Source: Candidatus Ribeiella danica | GTDB taxonomy: Bacteria > Chloroflexota > Chloroflexia > Chloroflexales > Roseiflexaceae | Direction of reading: 5' to 3' | Assembly (NCBI GenBank): GCA_016717335.1 | Contig: JADKFS010000003.1 | Span: forward strand, 636,101 to 700,100 | Length of the DNA stretch: 64,000 nucleotides | Shown: in pieces, positions 17,421 to 26,774 of the stretch | Numbering within the stretch: the stretch's first letter is position 1 | How the letters are laid out: each line of letters begins with the position of its first letter | Notes under the pieces: generated by a model | What the model was told of the DNA's origin: nothing | Databases searched by the model: none | What the model saw: the letters and a program-made list of their open reading frames with translations, nothing else | Position numbers and translations under genes: made by a program

Positions 17421-18602
17421 ATGCGGATTCTCATAGTGACAGCTTCCTACCCCCCGGTTCTTGGCGGCCTGCAAACAGCTACGCACACGCTGGCACGCTT
17501 TCTTGCTCAACAACATGAGGTGCGCGTGATCGCACAGCAGTACCCGCGCTCATTGCCAGCTACGGAGCTTTTAGATGACGTACCAGTTCAGCGCATGCTC
17601 TTCCTGCGGCCCGAGCTCGGCTATTTGTCGCGCGGGCGGCTCGATCTGGCCATTGCATCGTTGTACTTCTATCCGTCTACGCTCATTCGCCTGGCACGCC
17701 TGGTACGAACATTCCGGCCGGATGTCGTCAATGTCCACTTCCCCGACAGCCAGATACCGTTTGTGCTCTGGCTGCGGCGCCGCTTCGGATTTCGCCTGGT
17801 CGTGTCGCTCCATGGAAACGAGATCGAGCGCTGGTTCAAAGCGGAAACGGGATTGCCAGCGCAGCAGCCGGCTGCGATCAATCGCGAGCAGGAACCAGGA
17901 ATCAGGCAGCTGCGCGCGCTGCTCCAGCAAGCCGATACAGTGACTGCCTGCTCGTATTACCTCCTGGACAAGGCGGCGCGGCTAGAGCCTTCAGTGGCCT
18001 CAAAAGCGCGTGTCATCTATAACGGGATCGAGCCTGGCCGGTTTCGCGATACAACGCCGTATCGTCATCCCAGGCCGTATATCCTGGCCGTCGGCCGGCT
18101 TACCTACAAAAAAGGCTTTGACATGTTGCTCGAAGCCTTTCGAGCCTGCGCATCGCCCTGCGATGAGGTCGACCTCATTTTGGCCGGGGAGGGCGAAGAG
18201 CGGCCCGCTCTGCAAAAGCAGATACAGCGCTTGGGCCTGGAAGCCCGTGTTCATCTCATTGGCCGAGTATCGCCGGAGGAGCTTGTCAAACTGCTGAATG
18301 GCTGTTTGTTTGTTGCCGTGCCCTCGCGCGAGGAGCCTTTTGGCATTGTAGCGCTTGAGGCGCTCGTGGCCGGCAGGCCGATCCTCGCGACGCGTGTGGG
18401 TGGGCTCGTCGAGTTTGTCAGCGGCCCTGGGACCTGGCTGGTCGATCCAGGCGTATCGGCTATTCAGCAGGGGCTGATTCACCTGCTTGAGCAGGCTCCT
18501 ATACAGGTAGAGTCGCTCTCAGACCGTGCCGTTGATCGGTTTTCCTGGCGGCGATCTATCGCCCAGTTCGAACGTGCCTATTGTGGGGAGGCAACCGAGT
18601 GA
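17421..18602 (+). CDS. Glycosyltransferase family 4
   Basis: 393 residues from ATG 17421, two bases after the previous stop. It begins MRILIVTASYPPVLGGLQTA; the donor domain shows ILAVGRLTYKKGFDMLLEAF, LAGEGEERPAL and VAVPSREEPFGIVALEALVA. All expected GT-B elements are present, so it should be active in repeat-unit assembly. Its TGA overlaps a GTG (18599) that could start the next protein. Confidence 0.9.
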   Translation: MRILIVTASYPPVLGGLQTATHTLARFLAQQHEVRVIAQQYPRSLPATELLDDVPVQRMLFLRPELGYLSRGRLDLAIASLYFYPSTLIRLARLVRTFRPDVVNVHFPDSQIPFVLWLRRRFGFRLVVSLHGNEIERWFKAETGLPAQQPAAINREQEPGIRQLRALLQQADTVTACSYYLLDKAARLEPSVASKARVIYNGIEPGRFRDTTPYRHPRPYILAVGRLTYKKGFDMLLEAFRACASPCDEVDLILAGEGEERPALQKQIQRLGLEARVHLIGRVSPEELVKLLNGCLFVAVPSREEPFGIVALEALVAGRPILATRVGGLVEFVSGPGTWLVDPGVSAIQQGLIHLLEQAPIQVESLSDRAVDRFSWRRSIAQFERAYCGEATE

Positions 18603-18699
18603 GTAATCAAGCAGCTCTCTATCCATATGAAACTCAGCCGCTGAGCGAAGACCCCTCGTTTAATCGCGCCGCTTTTGTGTTCTTAGTACTATCTGGGGG

Positions 18700-20022
18700 G
18701 TGAGTGGTATCGGTGTCACAATGCCGTTTGCCGATAGCATCGTAGCGAAGCTCCTGTTGCTTACTCCTCCCGTGATTGTCTCCATGCTCTTGACGCTGCT
18801 CAACGCTCGTGATGGATATGCGCTCTGGAGTATAAGCCTGGGATTCCTCGTGACACAGACCGGCTATCAGCTTGACATTGGAAAGATTCGGATCAGCGCA
18901 CTTGAAATACTCCTGGTTGTTCTCTTGCCAATTCTGTGGTGGCAGAGCAACCGATCGATCAAGATTAATTTTAGGTTGAGGAGATCGGCTTATATCTGTT
19001 TGATATTGTTTTTTGCTTACTCTATCATCATGTTTGCGATAAGTATGATAAACCACATTGAGTTAGATTTTATTGTCAATGAATTCAAGGGGTTCCTGCT
19101 CTACCCCTTAATGGCTTATGTTGTGGCAGCCGGCTTACAGAAATACGAACACTTGCGGTTGTCGATCATTACTGTCGTATTCATGTATGTCTTGGTGGCA
19201 ACCCGGGGAATATTAGATTTCGCTCGTCATATGGGTGGAGGCGCCTGGTACGATGTGTACCGCACGTCTGGCGGCTATGCTCCGATCAATACCTATGGCA
19301 TTACTATGTTGACGATCTGCATGCTTACCCTTGGCATCGGGCTATCCCTGCACGATCGACGTCTGAAACTGTTGCTCCTGATGATATCGGCCTGGCTGTT
19401 CCTGGGGGCAGTTGTATCTGTGTCGAGAACCGTGTGGATTGCAGGTATCGGCGGCATTATCGCTCTCGTCATAAGCGGGCGCCGTGGTAAATATGCAATA
19501 GGTTTACTGCTGGTCGCATTGATTCTGTTTCTTACACTGCCCGATCAAGTGGCAGGAAGAATCGATCAGATCTCGGATAGCTCGTCTGATAAGCGGTCAT
19601 TCTATCTCGAGTCCGGGATACAGACATGGAAGGCACGCTGGCTGACCGGCTGGGGATGGGGGGTCGCGTACTGGTACCAGCCGACTATTGGTCTCGTGCC
19701 TGCGGAAGATATGCCTTGGTATCACAACGATTATCTGAACCTTGCGGTGCAGGTCGGCGCGATCGGGCTGATGCTCTACCTGGGCTACTGGCTGCAAGTG
19801 CTACACACGGCCCATCAATGGTTGAGAAAGCACGCTCGGTCGCGAGCATTCGGCATCCTGCTTGGCGGCCAGATGGCGCTGGTTGCACTGCTGGTCTCGG
19901 CCGGGTTCGAGCACGTGCTGTGGAAGCCGGATATCGCCGGGCTGGTCGGCTGGGTGTGCGGGCTCATGCTTGCCTGCATGAGACTGCACGACGACGAAGC
20001 CTTGCAGCCGAGAGCAGCGTGA
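18700..20022 (+). CDS. O-antigen ligase/polymerase-like membrane protein
   Basis: Polytopic protein of about 440 residues with ten or more hydrophobic segments and a large loop containing WGWGVAYWYQP and HNDYLNLAVQVG, the conserved region of WaaL/Wzy-type enzymes. It would polymerise repeat units or ligate chains outside the membrane. Start problem: a GTG at 18599, overlapping the upstream gene, opens a frame whose last residues (FNRAAFVFLVLSGG) end at TGA 18701-18703. One extra G in the six-G run 18695-18700 would join it to this frame as LSGGVSGIGVTMP, giving a first membrane helix. As written, the protein starts at GTG 18700 or ATG 18721. The AT-richer codon use suggests transfer. Confidence 0.8.
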   Translation: MSGIGVTMPFADSIVAKLLLLTPPVIVSMLLTLLNARDGYALWSISLGFLVTQTGYQLDIGKIRISALEILLVVLLPILWWQSNRSIKINFRLRRSAYICLILFFAYSIIMFAISMINHIELDFIVNEFKGFLLYPLMAYVVAAGLQKYEHLRLSIITVVFMYVLVATRGILDFARHMGGGAWYDVYRTSGGYAPINTYGITMLTICMLTLGIGLSLHDRRLKLLLLMISAWLFLGAVVSVSRTVWIAGIGGIIALVISGRRGKYAIGLLLVALILFLTLPDQVAGRIDQISDSSSDKRSFYLESGIQTWKARWLTGWGWGVAYWYQPTIGLVPAEDMPWYHNDYLNLAVQVGAIGLMLYLGYWLQVLHTAHQWLRKHARSRAFGILLGGQMALVALLVSAGFEHVLWKPDIAGLVGWVCGLMLACMRLHDDEALQPRAA

Positions 20023-21245
20023 TGCGACGAGCTGTGTTCGTGGACGAGACGGCCGAGATCGGCGGCGCGGAGATCAATCTGCTCATGGTCACGCCGCGCC
20101 TGAACGAGTACGGCTGGGAGCCAATCGTGGCGCTGCCGCGGCGCGGCCGGCTCGCGGAGCGGCTGCGCGAGCGCGGCGTGGCGGTCGAGCTGGTCGCGCG
20201 GCCGGTGCTGCTGTCGTCGTCGTTCTATGTCGCACATCGCCACAAGCTGCCCAACCCGCTGGCGCTGCCGCTCAATGCGCTGCTTGGCCTGATCTGGATG
20301 CTCCAGCTGGCCCGTTTCTTCCGGCGCGCGCGGCCCGATGTCGTTCAGACCGTCAGCATGTGGGCGCACGCCTTCGCCGCGCCGGCGGCGCGCATGGCCG
20401 GGTGCGCGGTGGTGTGGCACTTCCAGGGCATCGTGAGCCCGCGCGCCGGCTTTGGCCTGTACCGCGCGCTGGTGCTGGCGTGGGCCAGGCTCGTGCCGGA
20501 TCGGATCATCTGTATCTCCGAGGTCGTCGCCGACCAGTTCCGCGACGACCCGCGCGTGGCGAGCAAGCTATGCGTGCTCTGGAACACGGTCGATATCGTC
20601 GAAAACCACCCCGCCGGCCAGGCGAGCGCCGCCGCTGCGGCCCGCCCATTCACGATCGGCACCGCCGCGCGGCTGACGCCCTGGAAGGGGCAGGAAATTG
20701 CTCTGCGCGCGGCGCGCGAGCTGAAGCGCCGGGGCGTGCCGTTCCGCTGGCGCTTCGCCGGCGAGGAGGCGCTGGGCGCATCCGGCTACCGCCGCCATTT
20801 GCTCGACCTGATCCGCGACTGGGATCTGGCGCCGGAGGTCGATCTGGCCGGCTGGGTCGCCGACATGCCGGCGTTCTACCAATCGCTCGACGCGCTCGCC
20901 CACGTGCCGACCGAGCCGGAGCCGTTCGGCCTGGTGCTGGCCGAGGCGCTGGCCGCCGGCCTGCCGGTGATCGCCACGCCGGGCGGCGCCGACCGCGTGG
21001 TCGAGGCCGGCGGCGGCGTGCTCGTCCCACCAGGCGACGCGCATGCGCTGGCGGCGGCGCTGGCCGCGCTGCACGCGCAGCCTGCAGCGCTGGCGGCGCG
21101 CCGCTCGCAGGCCCGCCGCGCGGCCGAGCAGCTCTTCGACACGCGGCGCTACGCCGCGCAGCTCGCCGCGATCTTCGAGGCGCTGGCGCGTCCAGAAGGC
21201 AGAGGGCAGAGGGCAGAGGGCAGAAGGATGAATGCTGAACGCTGA
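20022..21245 (+). CDS. Glycosyltransferase family 4, C-terminus built from a repeat
   Basis: 407 residues from ATG 20022, overlapping the previous TGA. It begins MRRAVFVDETAEIGGAEINL; the donor domain has GTAARLTPWKGQEIALRAAR, HVPTEPEPFGLVLAEALAAG and VPPGDAHALAAAL. The last 18 or so residues (PEGRGQRAEGRRMNAER) are translated from GGCAGAG and GCTGAAC repeat units, so an array has replaced the original 3' end and supplied the stop. GC content returns here to the high level of the flanking genome. Confidence 0.9.
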   Translation: MRRAVFVDETAEIGGAEINLLMVTPRLNEYGWEPIVALPRRGRLAERLRERGVAVELVARPVLLSSSFYVAHRHKLPNPLALPLNALLGLIWMLQLARFFRRARPDVVQTVSMWAHAFAAPAARMAGCAVVWHFQGIVSPRAGFGLYRALVLAWARLVPDRIICISEVVADQFRDDPRVASKLCVLWNTVDIVENHPAGQASAAAAARPFTIGTAARLTPWKGQEIALRAARELKRRGVPFRWRFAGEEALGASGYRRHLLDLIRDWDLAPEVDLAGWVADMPAFYQSLDALAHVPTEPEPFGLVLAEALAAGLPVIATPGGADRVVEAGGGVLVPPGDAHALAAALAALHAQPAALAARRSQARRAAEQLFDTRRYAAQLAAIFEALARPEGRGQRAEGRRMNAER

Positions 21246-21567
21246 ATGCTGAACGCTGAACGCTGAACGCTGAACGCTGAACGCTGAACGCTGAATGCTG
21301 AACGCTGAACGCTGAACGCTGAATGCCGAACGCTGAATGCCGAACGCTGAACGCTGAACGCTGAACGCTGAACGCTGAATGCTGAATGCTGAATGCTGAA
21401 TGCTGAACGCTGAACGCTGACTGCTGAATGCTGAATGCTGAATGCTGAATGCTGAACGCCGAACGCTGAATGCCGAACGCTGAGGGCTGAGGGCTGAGGG
21501 CTGAGGGCTGAGGGCTGAGGGCTGAGGGCTGAGGGCTGCACCTTGTCACCCGGTCACCCGGTCACCT
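21190..21567. repeat. Long run of short arrays (GGCAGAG, GCTGAAC/GCTGAAT, GGGCTGA, GGTCACCC)
   Basis: Unit types change in blocks: GGCAGAG (21190-21225), about 36 GCTGAAC-type heptamers with C/T variation (about 21228-21480), GGGCTGA (about 21480-21537) and GGTCACCC (about 21543-21567). This fills the 345-bp gap between two glycosyltransferases. Minus-strand frames through it only repeat SAFSVQR-like peptides and are not genes. Confidence 0.92.
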
Positions 21568-21590
21568 TGTCTACGCATGAGGATTGATTG

Positions 21591-22433
21591 ATGGCAACCC
21601 GTCCCCCGCTCTCGGTGATCGTGCCGACCGGCAGCCGCGATGACGTGATCGAGGACTGCCTCAAGAGCGTGCGCTGGGCCGACGAGGTGATCGTCGTCGA
21701 CTCGTACAGCGCCGACCGCACGCTCGAGATCGCGCGGCGCTACGCCGACCGGGTGCTCCAGCACGAGTACGGCTTCTCGGCGCTGCAGAAGAACTGGGCC
21801 ATCCCGCAGGCCAGCCACGCCTGGGTGCTGATCGTCGACACCGACGAGCGCGTGACGCCCGAGCTGCGCGCCGAGATCGAGCGCATCCTGGCGAGCGACC
21901 CCGCGCACGCCGGCTACCGCGTGCCGCGCGCCAACGTCGTGCTCGGCCGCGAGCTGCGCGGCGGCGGGTACGCCCCCGACTACCAGGTGCGCCTGTTCCG
22001 GCGCGACGCCGGGCGCTACGACCTGCGGCGGGTGCACGCGCACATGCAGCTCGACGGCTCGTGCGGGACGCTTGCCGCGCCGCTGCTGCACTACTCCGGC
22101 CGCTCGCTCGACCAGATGACCCGCAACCTGCTGGTGCAGATGACCACCTGGGAGGCCGAGCAGCGCGCGCAGGCCGAGCGGAGCGGCGGCCGCAAGCCCA
22201 CGCGCCGGCTGTGGGCCAACCTGCTGCTCCGCCCGGTCGCGGCCTTCGGGCTGCGCTACTTCCGCCAGGGCGGCTGGCGCGACGGCTACCACGGCCTGGC
22301 GGTCAGCCTGATCTGGGCGATCTACGTGGCGCTCACCTACATGAAGATCTGGGAGCAGGGCCTGGAGCTGCCCGAGCAGTGGTGGCGCGAAGACTGGGAG
22401 ACGAGGAGACGAGCGTTGAACGTTGAACGTTGA
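21591..22433 (+). CDS. Glycosyltransferase family 2 (LpsA/WaaE-like)
   Basis: 280 residues from ATG 21591 (TTG 21588 is an alternative). It begins LSVIVPTGSRDDVIEDCLKS and has WADEVIVVDSYSADRT and WVLIVDTDERVTPEL (the DXD-like DTDE), as in LPS-core beta-glycosyltransferases of the WaaE/KdtX group. A C-terminal hydrophobic segment (GLAVSLIWAIYVALTYMKI) suggests membrane association. The last residues, RRRALNVER, come from the CGTTGAA repeat that follows, another case of an array supplying a 3' end. Confidence 0.88.
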   Translation: MATRPPLSVIVPTGSRDDVIEDCLKSVRWADEVIVVDSYSADRTLEIARRYADRVLQHEYGFSALQKNWAIPQASHAWVLIVDTDERVTPELRAEIERILASDPAHAGYRVPRANVVLGRELRGGGYAPDYQVRLFRRDAGRYDLRRVHAHMQLDGSCGTLAAPLLHYSGRSLDQMTRNLLVQMTTWEAEQRAQAERSGGRKPTRRLWANLLLRPVAAFGLRYFRQGGWRDGYHGLAVSLIWAIYVALTYMKIWEQGLELPEQWWREDWETRRRALNVER

Positions 22434-22618
22434 ATGTTGAATGCCGACCCCTGATCCCTGACGAAGGTGACCGGGTGACAAGGTGACAAGGTGCGATGGG
22501 GCTAGGGGCTAGGGGCTAGGGACTTGGTCCATCGTCTATCGTCCACCGGCCATCGTCCCCTTGGTCCTTCATCGTTCACCGTTCATCGTTCATCGTTCAT
22601 CCTTCATCCTTCGTCTCG
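22405..22618. repeat. Composite array: CGTTGAA, GGTGACAA, GGGGCTA, CATCGT and GTTCATC units
   Basis: The block starting gacgagcgttgaacg runs through CGTTGAA heptamers, gccgacccctga, octamers GGTGACCG/GGTGACAA, G-rich heptamers and CATCGTTCAT-type units up to the next gene. Its first part is nearly identical to 33681-33730, which also follows directly on a gene end. Confidence 0.88.
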
Positions 22619-22629
22619 TCCAACGCACA

Positions 22630-23628
22630 ATGACACAACATCCCGCCATCCTATTCGTCCATAACGACCTGGCCAGCTTCGTGCGGGCGGATCTCGATCT
22701 GCTGCGCGAGCGCTACCGGGTGACCGACCTGTACCTGCCGTCGCGGCGGTTCGACCCGCGCGCGGTTCTGGCAGCGGTCGGCCGGCACGACCTGGTGTTC
22801 GGCTGGTTCGCGTCCTGGCACACCTTCCTGCCGGTGCTGTTCGCGCGGCTGCTCGGCAAGCCGTCGCTGCTGGTCGTCGGCGGCTACGACCTGGCGAACA
22901 TGCCCGAGATCGGCTACGGCCACCAGCGCGGCGGGCTCAAGAAGTGGGTCAGCCGCCGGACGATGGGCATGGCGACGCAGCTGGTGACCAACGCGCGCTA
23001 CAGCCAGGCCGAGGCCGCGCGGAACGCGGGCCTGCGCGCGGAGCGGCTGCGGGTCGTCTACCACGGCGTCGCCGACCCATTTGGCGCGCTGCCGGCCGGG
23101 CCGCGGCGGCGCGTGGCGCTCACGGTCGGCAACGTCGACCGGGGCAACCTGTACCGCAAGGGCCACGAGCCGTTCGTGCGCGCGGCGGCGCTGCTGCCCG
23201 ACGTCCGGTTCATCCTAGTCGGGGCGTGGAAGGACGACGCGATCGATCACCTGCGCGCGATCGCCACGCCGAACGTCCAGTTCGCCGGGCGGATCGACGA
23301 CGCGGCGCTGCTGGCGCACTATCGCGCGGCGTCGGTCTACGTGCAGGCCTCGGCGCACGAGGGGTTCGGGCTGAGCCTGGCCGAGGGCATGCTGGCCGGC
23401 TGCGTCCCGGTCGTGTCGCGCGCCGGCGCTATCCCCGAGGTGGTGGCCGATGCCGGGATCTACATCGAGGGCAGCTCTACCGAAGCGCTCGCCGCGGGTA
23501 TCGCGGCTGGGCTGCAGGCCGAACAGGCACTGCGCCATACGGCGCGCGAGCGCATCCTGCAGTCGTTCCCGATGGCCGAGCGCGGTCGTATCCTTTGGAG
23601 CCTGGTCGACGATCTCATGGTGAAATGA
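22630..23628 (+). CDS. Glycosyltransferase family 4
   Basis: 332 residues from ATG 22630, chosen because upstream in-frame codons are repeat. Features: AILFVHNDLASFVRADLDLL, VYHGVADPFGALP, LTVGNVDRGNLYRKGHEPFV and YVQASAHEGFGLSLAEGMLA with VPVVSRAGAIPEVV, the GT4 donor site. The N-terminal domain is shorter than usual. Its TGA overlaps the next ATG as ATGATG, so it is coupled to the ExoA-like gene. Confidence 0.88.
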   Translation: MTQHPAILFVHNDLASFVRADLDLLRERYRVTDLYLPSRRFDPRAVLAAVGRHDLVFGWFASWHTFLPVLFARLLGKPSLLVVGGYDLANMPEIGYGHQRGGLKKWVSRRTMGMATQLVTNARYSQAEAARNAGLRAERLRVVYHGVADPFGALPAGPRRRVALTVGNVDRGNLYRKGHEPFVRAAALLPDVRFILVGAWKDDAIDHLRAIATPNVQFAGRIDDAALLAHYRAASVYVQASAHEGFGLSLAEGMLAGCVPVVSRAGAIPEVVADAGIYIEGSSTEALAAGIAAGLQAEQALRHTARERILQSFPMAERGRILWSLVDDLMVK

Positions 23629-24692
23629 TGACTAAACTGATGAGCGACAAGCTGGTGTCGGACGTTGTGCTGGGGACGCAGGCGCGCAATGGCCTGCCCC
23701 TGGTGACGGTGATCATGCCAATTCGCAACGAGGCGCGCTACATCGAGCGCAGCCTCGGCTCGGTGCTGTCGCAGGACTACCCGGCCGGCCGAATTGAGGT
23801 GCTGGTCGTCGACGGCATGTCCGACGACGACACGCGGCGGATGGTACAGCGGATCGTCGAGGAGCGGCGGCGACGCGGCGGCGCGGAGGCCGCGCGGGTC
23901 GCCGTGATCGACAACCCCGCTCGCACGGCCCCGGCGGCGCTCAACATTGGCCTGCAGCAGGCGCGCGGCGACGTCATCATTCGCGTCGATGGCCACTGTG
24001 AGATACCGCCGGAGTACGTGCGCCTGTGCATCGACGCGCTCGACCGGACCGGCGCGGATTGCGCCGGCGGGGCGCTGGTCACGCTCGGCGAGACGCAGCT
24101 CGCACGTGCGATTGCCGCCGCGCAGAGCTCGCGCTTTGGCGTCGGCGGAGTGGCCTTTCGCACAGGCCGAGCTCAGGGTGAATATGTCGACACGGTGGCG
24201 TTCGGCGCGTATCACCGCGAGGTCTTCGAGCGGATCGGCGGCTTCGACGAGGAGCTGGTGCGCAACCAGGACGACGAGCTCAACTTCAGGCTGACGCAGT
24301 CGGGCGGCAAGATCTGGCTCGATCCGGCCATCAGCTCGGTCTACTACAGCCGCGCCAGCCTGGGCAAGCTCTGGCGCCAGTACTTCGAGTATGGCTTCTA
24401 CAAGGTGCGCGTCATCCAGAAGCGGGGGGCCGTGGCCTCCTGGCGCCATTTGGCGCCCGGCGCGTTCGTCCTAAGCCTGCTCGCCAGCCTGCTGCTGGCC
24501 TTGCTGACGCGCCAGCCGCGCTGGGCATTAATTGTCATCGGGCCTTACGCGATCGCGAATGGCGCGGCCAGCCTGGCGACGTCGCGGAATGATCTGCGGG
24601 CGCTGCCGCTGATGCCGCTTGTGTTCGGCACGCTCCACGTGGCGTATGGCGCCGGCTTCCTGTGGGGGATTTACAAGTGGAACAGTCGCTAG
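23625..24692 (+). CDS. Glycosyltransferase family 2, ExoA-like
   Basis: 355 residues from ATG 23625. PLVTVIMPIRNEARYIERSL and VLVVDGMSDDDTRRM match the ExoA (succinoglycan) group of GT2; RVDGHCEIPPEY provides the DXD-type metal site, and FDEELVRNQDDELNFRL the catalytic and acceptor region. Two C-terminal hydrophobic stretches (from FVLSLLASLLLALLT) place it at the membrane. It overlaps the start of the next gene by 16 bases. Confidence 0.9.
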   Translation: MMTKLMSDKLVSDVVLGTQARNGLPLVTVIMPIRNEARYIERSLGSVLSQDYPAGRIEVLVVDGMSDDDTRRMVQRIVEERRRRGGAEAARVAVIDNPARTAPAALNIGLQQARGDVIIRVDGHCEIPPEYVRLCIDALDRTGADCAGGALVTLGETQLARAIAAAQSSRFGVGGVAFRTGRAQGEYVDTVAFGAYHREVFERIGGFDEELVRNQDDELNFRLTQSGGKIWLDPAISSVYYSRASLGKLWRQYFEYGFYKVRVIQKRGAVASWRHLAPGAFVLSLLASLLLALLTRQPRWALIVIGPYAIANGAASLATSRNDLRALPLMPLVFGTLHVAYGAGFLWGIYKWNSR

Positions 24693-26749
24693 ATATATCG
24701 AGTCAGCAGGCACGGCTGGACAAAGGCGTGGCTCTGATCCAGTGGATCAAGTCGCATAAGCTCGCTCTTTGTCTCGTGTTTATCGGGCTCCTGATACGGG
24801 TCTATGGACTCACGCTGTATCCTTTCAACGGGGACGAGTACAACACGATCGCCGAGTCAAAGAAGCTGGGTCTGAACTGGACATCCTGGCTCTACTACGT
24901 GTTCATGCACGCCTGGATTAACCTCGGCGTAAATGATGTGGTCATGCGCCTGCCATCACTACTGATCGATGTCATTACAGTTCTGATTCTATCCTCTTTT
25001 GCAAAGCAGTTTGCCGGTCAGCGCGCGGCGGTTGCAATTGGCTTACTCGCAGCTACATCGCCTTTCCTGATTTACCACGCTCAAGAGGCTCGGTTTTACT
25101 CCCTGTTCATTTTCACAACGGCCCTCTTCATGTTTCTAACCGTCCGCCTGACCGGCCAATTGCATCGCAGATCAGCTAGAGCGGCCATCCTGGCGGGCGG
25201 TATAGCTTTATCGTTTTCGCACTTTCTGGGGCTCCTGGCTGTTGCAGCTCAGGGACTGGCAATGTTTACCGTCGTAGATCTGCCCTGGTCACGACGGAAA
25301 CGCATGAGCGCAGTCACTTTTCTCTTTTCCAGCTCGTTCGTGATATTACTCCTACCGCCGGTTCAGCGCCTTATCTGGTCTTTCTACCAGAGCGTTGTTT
25401 ACACTACATCGGGGTCTGATCCGGTTCTCGTTTCGATATCCGCCACAAGTCTGGCCAAGATCGCGGTCGCACTCTATGTTTTTACATTTGGATATCACGT
25501 CTATCCGCTCTGGTGGATCGTCGTCGTACCCGGGATTGTGCTGACGGGTTTGCTGCTGCTGGTCGGCTCTACCCATATAGCCAGGCACACTCGCTGGGGG
25601 ATGCTGCCGATTCTATTCGGCCTTGCGCTCGTTGGCGCCTACACGGCACTCGATTCAGTGGGTGGCCGTTTAGCCTCCGGGATCTCGCCACGCCACGTTG
25701 CCTTTGTCTGGCCTGTCTATATTCTGCTAATAGCCATAGGTCTGTCGAGGCTTCCATACCGCGTATCGTACGCCGTGCTCGGCGTGCTCGTCGCGCTGAA
25801 CATCGCCTCGCTGTATCCTCGATGGGCGCAAGAGTGGTCGTATACCGGGTTGACCGATTATCGTGCAGCGGCGGTTTTCGCGAGTGAGCACTTGAGGGAC
25901 AAAACGCTCATCCTGCATGATGGTCGCGCGCAGTGGCCCATCAGCGTCTATTTCTCGGCCGCCGTTCCGCACAAAAACTATGGATCTTACCTGCAGGGTG
26001 CGAATCTGGACGAGTTGCTCGGCTACGACCGAATCATCCTGGTGACGGATGACTACCAACCCGTGCGTCGAAGGGATGCCGATTGGCTGCTGGCTCGGCT
26101 GTCGGAGCGGTTCACGGTGACGGCGGGTCGGGTCGATTATCCGCTCTTCGAGTACGTGCTCGACCGCAAGCCAGTCGGTGCAGGCGGATTCTTCGTCGAT
26201 CCGGCAACAGGGCAGGTGCAGCAACCGGTTGGCATCTATGGGCTGGAGCTTCAAGATCTGCGGTTGCCGGTACAGGTAGAAACGCAGGGCCACACATTGA
26301 ACGTCGTAGGCGGCGCGACCGTATCGAGCGAAGAAGCGCGGCGTGAGATGTCTATGCCGTTGATTGGCGATCCAGCGGCCAATCGCATTACACTGGTCAG
26401 TACACTGCTTGGCGGCGATAGCCTGGCCCAAGGGCAGCAGATCGCGGAGCTAGAGGTGGCAGGCGTGGATGGATCGGTGCGCGTTTTCCCGCTACGATAC
26501 GGCATCGAAGTACAGGATTGGTCACAGACTTGCTCGGATCAGTCTGCGTGCCAGACGATCTACCGCTGGCACAAACGCGTCGCCTTTGTTGGCCAGCAGA
26601 GCTACCCTGGCGCGTGGCGCGATTTTGAGGCAGGCATGCACTCAAGCACAATCGCACTCCCGCAAAGAACACGCGTGAGCTTGCTGAGCATTCGCTATAC
26701 CGCTCAGTCGGGGCGTCTCTACATTTGGGGGCTGGCTGCTCCGCGTTGA
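24677..26749 (+). CDS. GT39-like membrane glycosyltransferase with C-terminal soluble domain
   Basis: 690 residues from GTG 24677 (GTG 24662 also possible). After the first helix, LYPFNGDEYNTIAESKKLG carries the acidic pair of GT-C/PMT enzymes, and HAQEARFYSLFIFTTALF matches the conserved second loop of GT39-type mannosyltransferases. About ten to eleven hydrophobic segments end near residue 380. The last 300 residues are soluble and probably extracytoplasmic; they contain a beta-rich part (VNVVGGATVS-like, VRVFPLRYGIEVQDWSQTC) that I cannot assign. Codon use is AT-richer than in 20022-24692. Confidence 0.8.
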   Translation: MEQSLDISSQQARLDKGVALIQWIKSHKLALCLVFIGLLIRVYGLTLYPFNGDEYNTIAESKKLGLNWTSWLYYVFMHAWINLGVNDVVMRLPSLLIDVITVLILSSFAKQFAGQRAAVAIGLLAATSPFLIYHAQEARFYSLFIFTTALFMFLTVRLTGQLHRRSARAAILAGGIALSFSHFLGLLAVAAQGLAMFTVVDLPWSRRKRMSAVTFLFSSSFVILLLPPVQRLIWSFYQSVVYTTSGSDPVLVSISATSLAKIAVALYVFTFGYHVYPLWWIVVVPGIVLTGLLLLVGSTHIARHTRWGMLPILFGLALVGAYTALDSVGGRLASGISPRHVAFVWPVYILLIAIGLSRLPYRVSYAVLGVLVALNIASLYPRWAQEWSYTGLTDYRAAAVFASEHLRDKTLILHDGRAQWPISVYFSAAVPHKNYGSYLQGANLDELLGYDRIILVTDDYQPVRRRDADWLLARLSERFTVTAGRVDYPLFEYVLDRKPVGAGGFFVDPATGQVQQPVGIYGLELQDLRLPVQVETQGHTLNVVGGATVSSEEARREMSMPLIGDPAANRITLVSTLLGGDSLAQGQQIAELEVAGVDGSVRVFPLRYGIEVQDWSQTCSDQSACQTIYRWHKRVAFVGQQSYPGAWRDFEAGMHSSTIALPQRTRVSLLSIRYTAQSGRLYIWGLAAPR

Positions 26750-26774
26750 GCAGCTAGCGAGGGATATCCATGAG

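Noticed and set aside
20650..21549. Minus-strand frame of SAFSVQR repeats
   Set aside because: Translation of the GCTGAAC heptamers and antisense to a GT4 gene.
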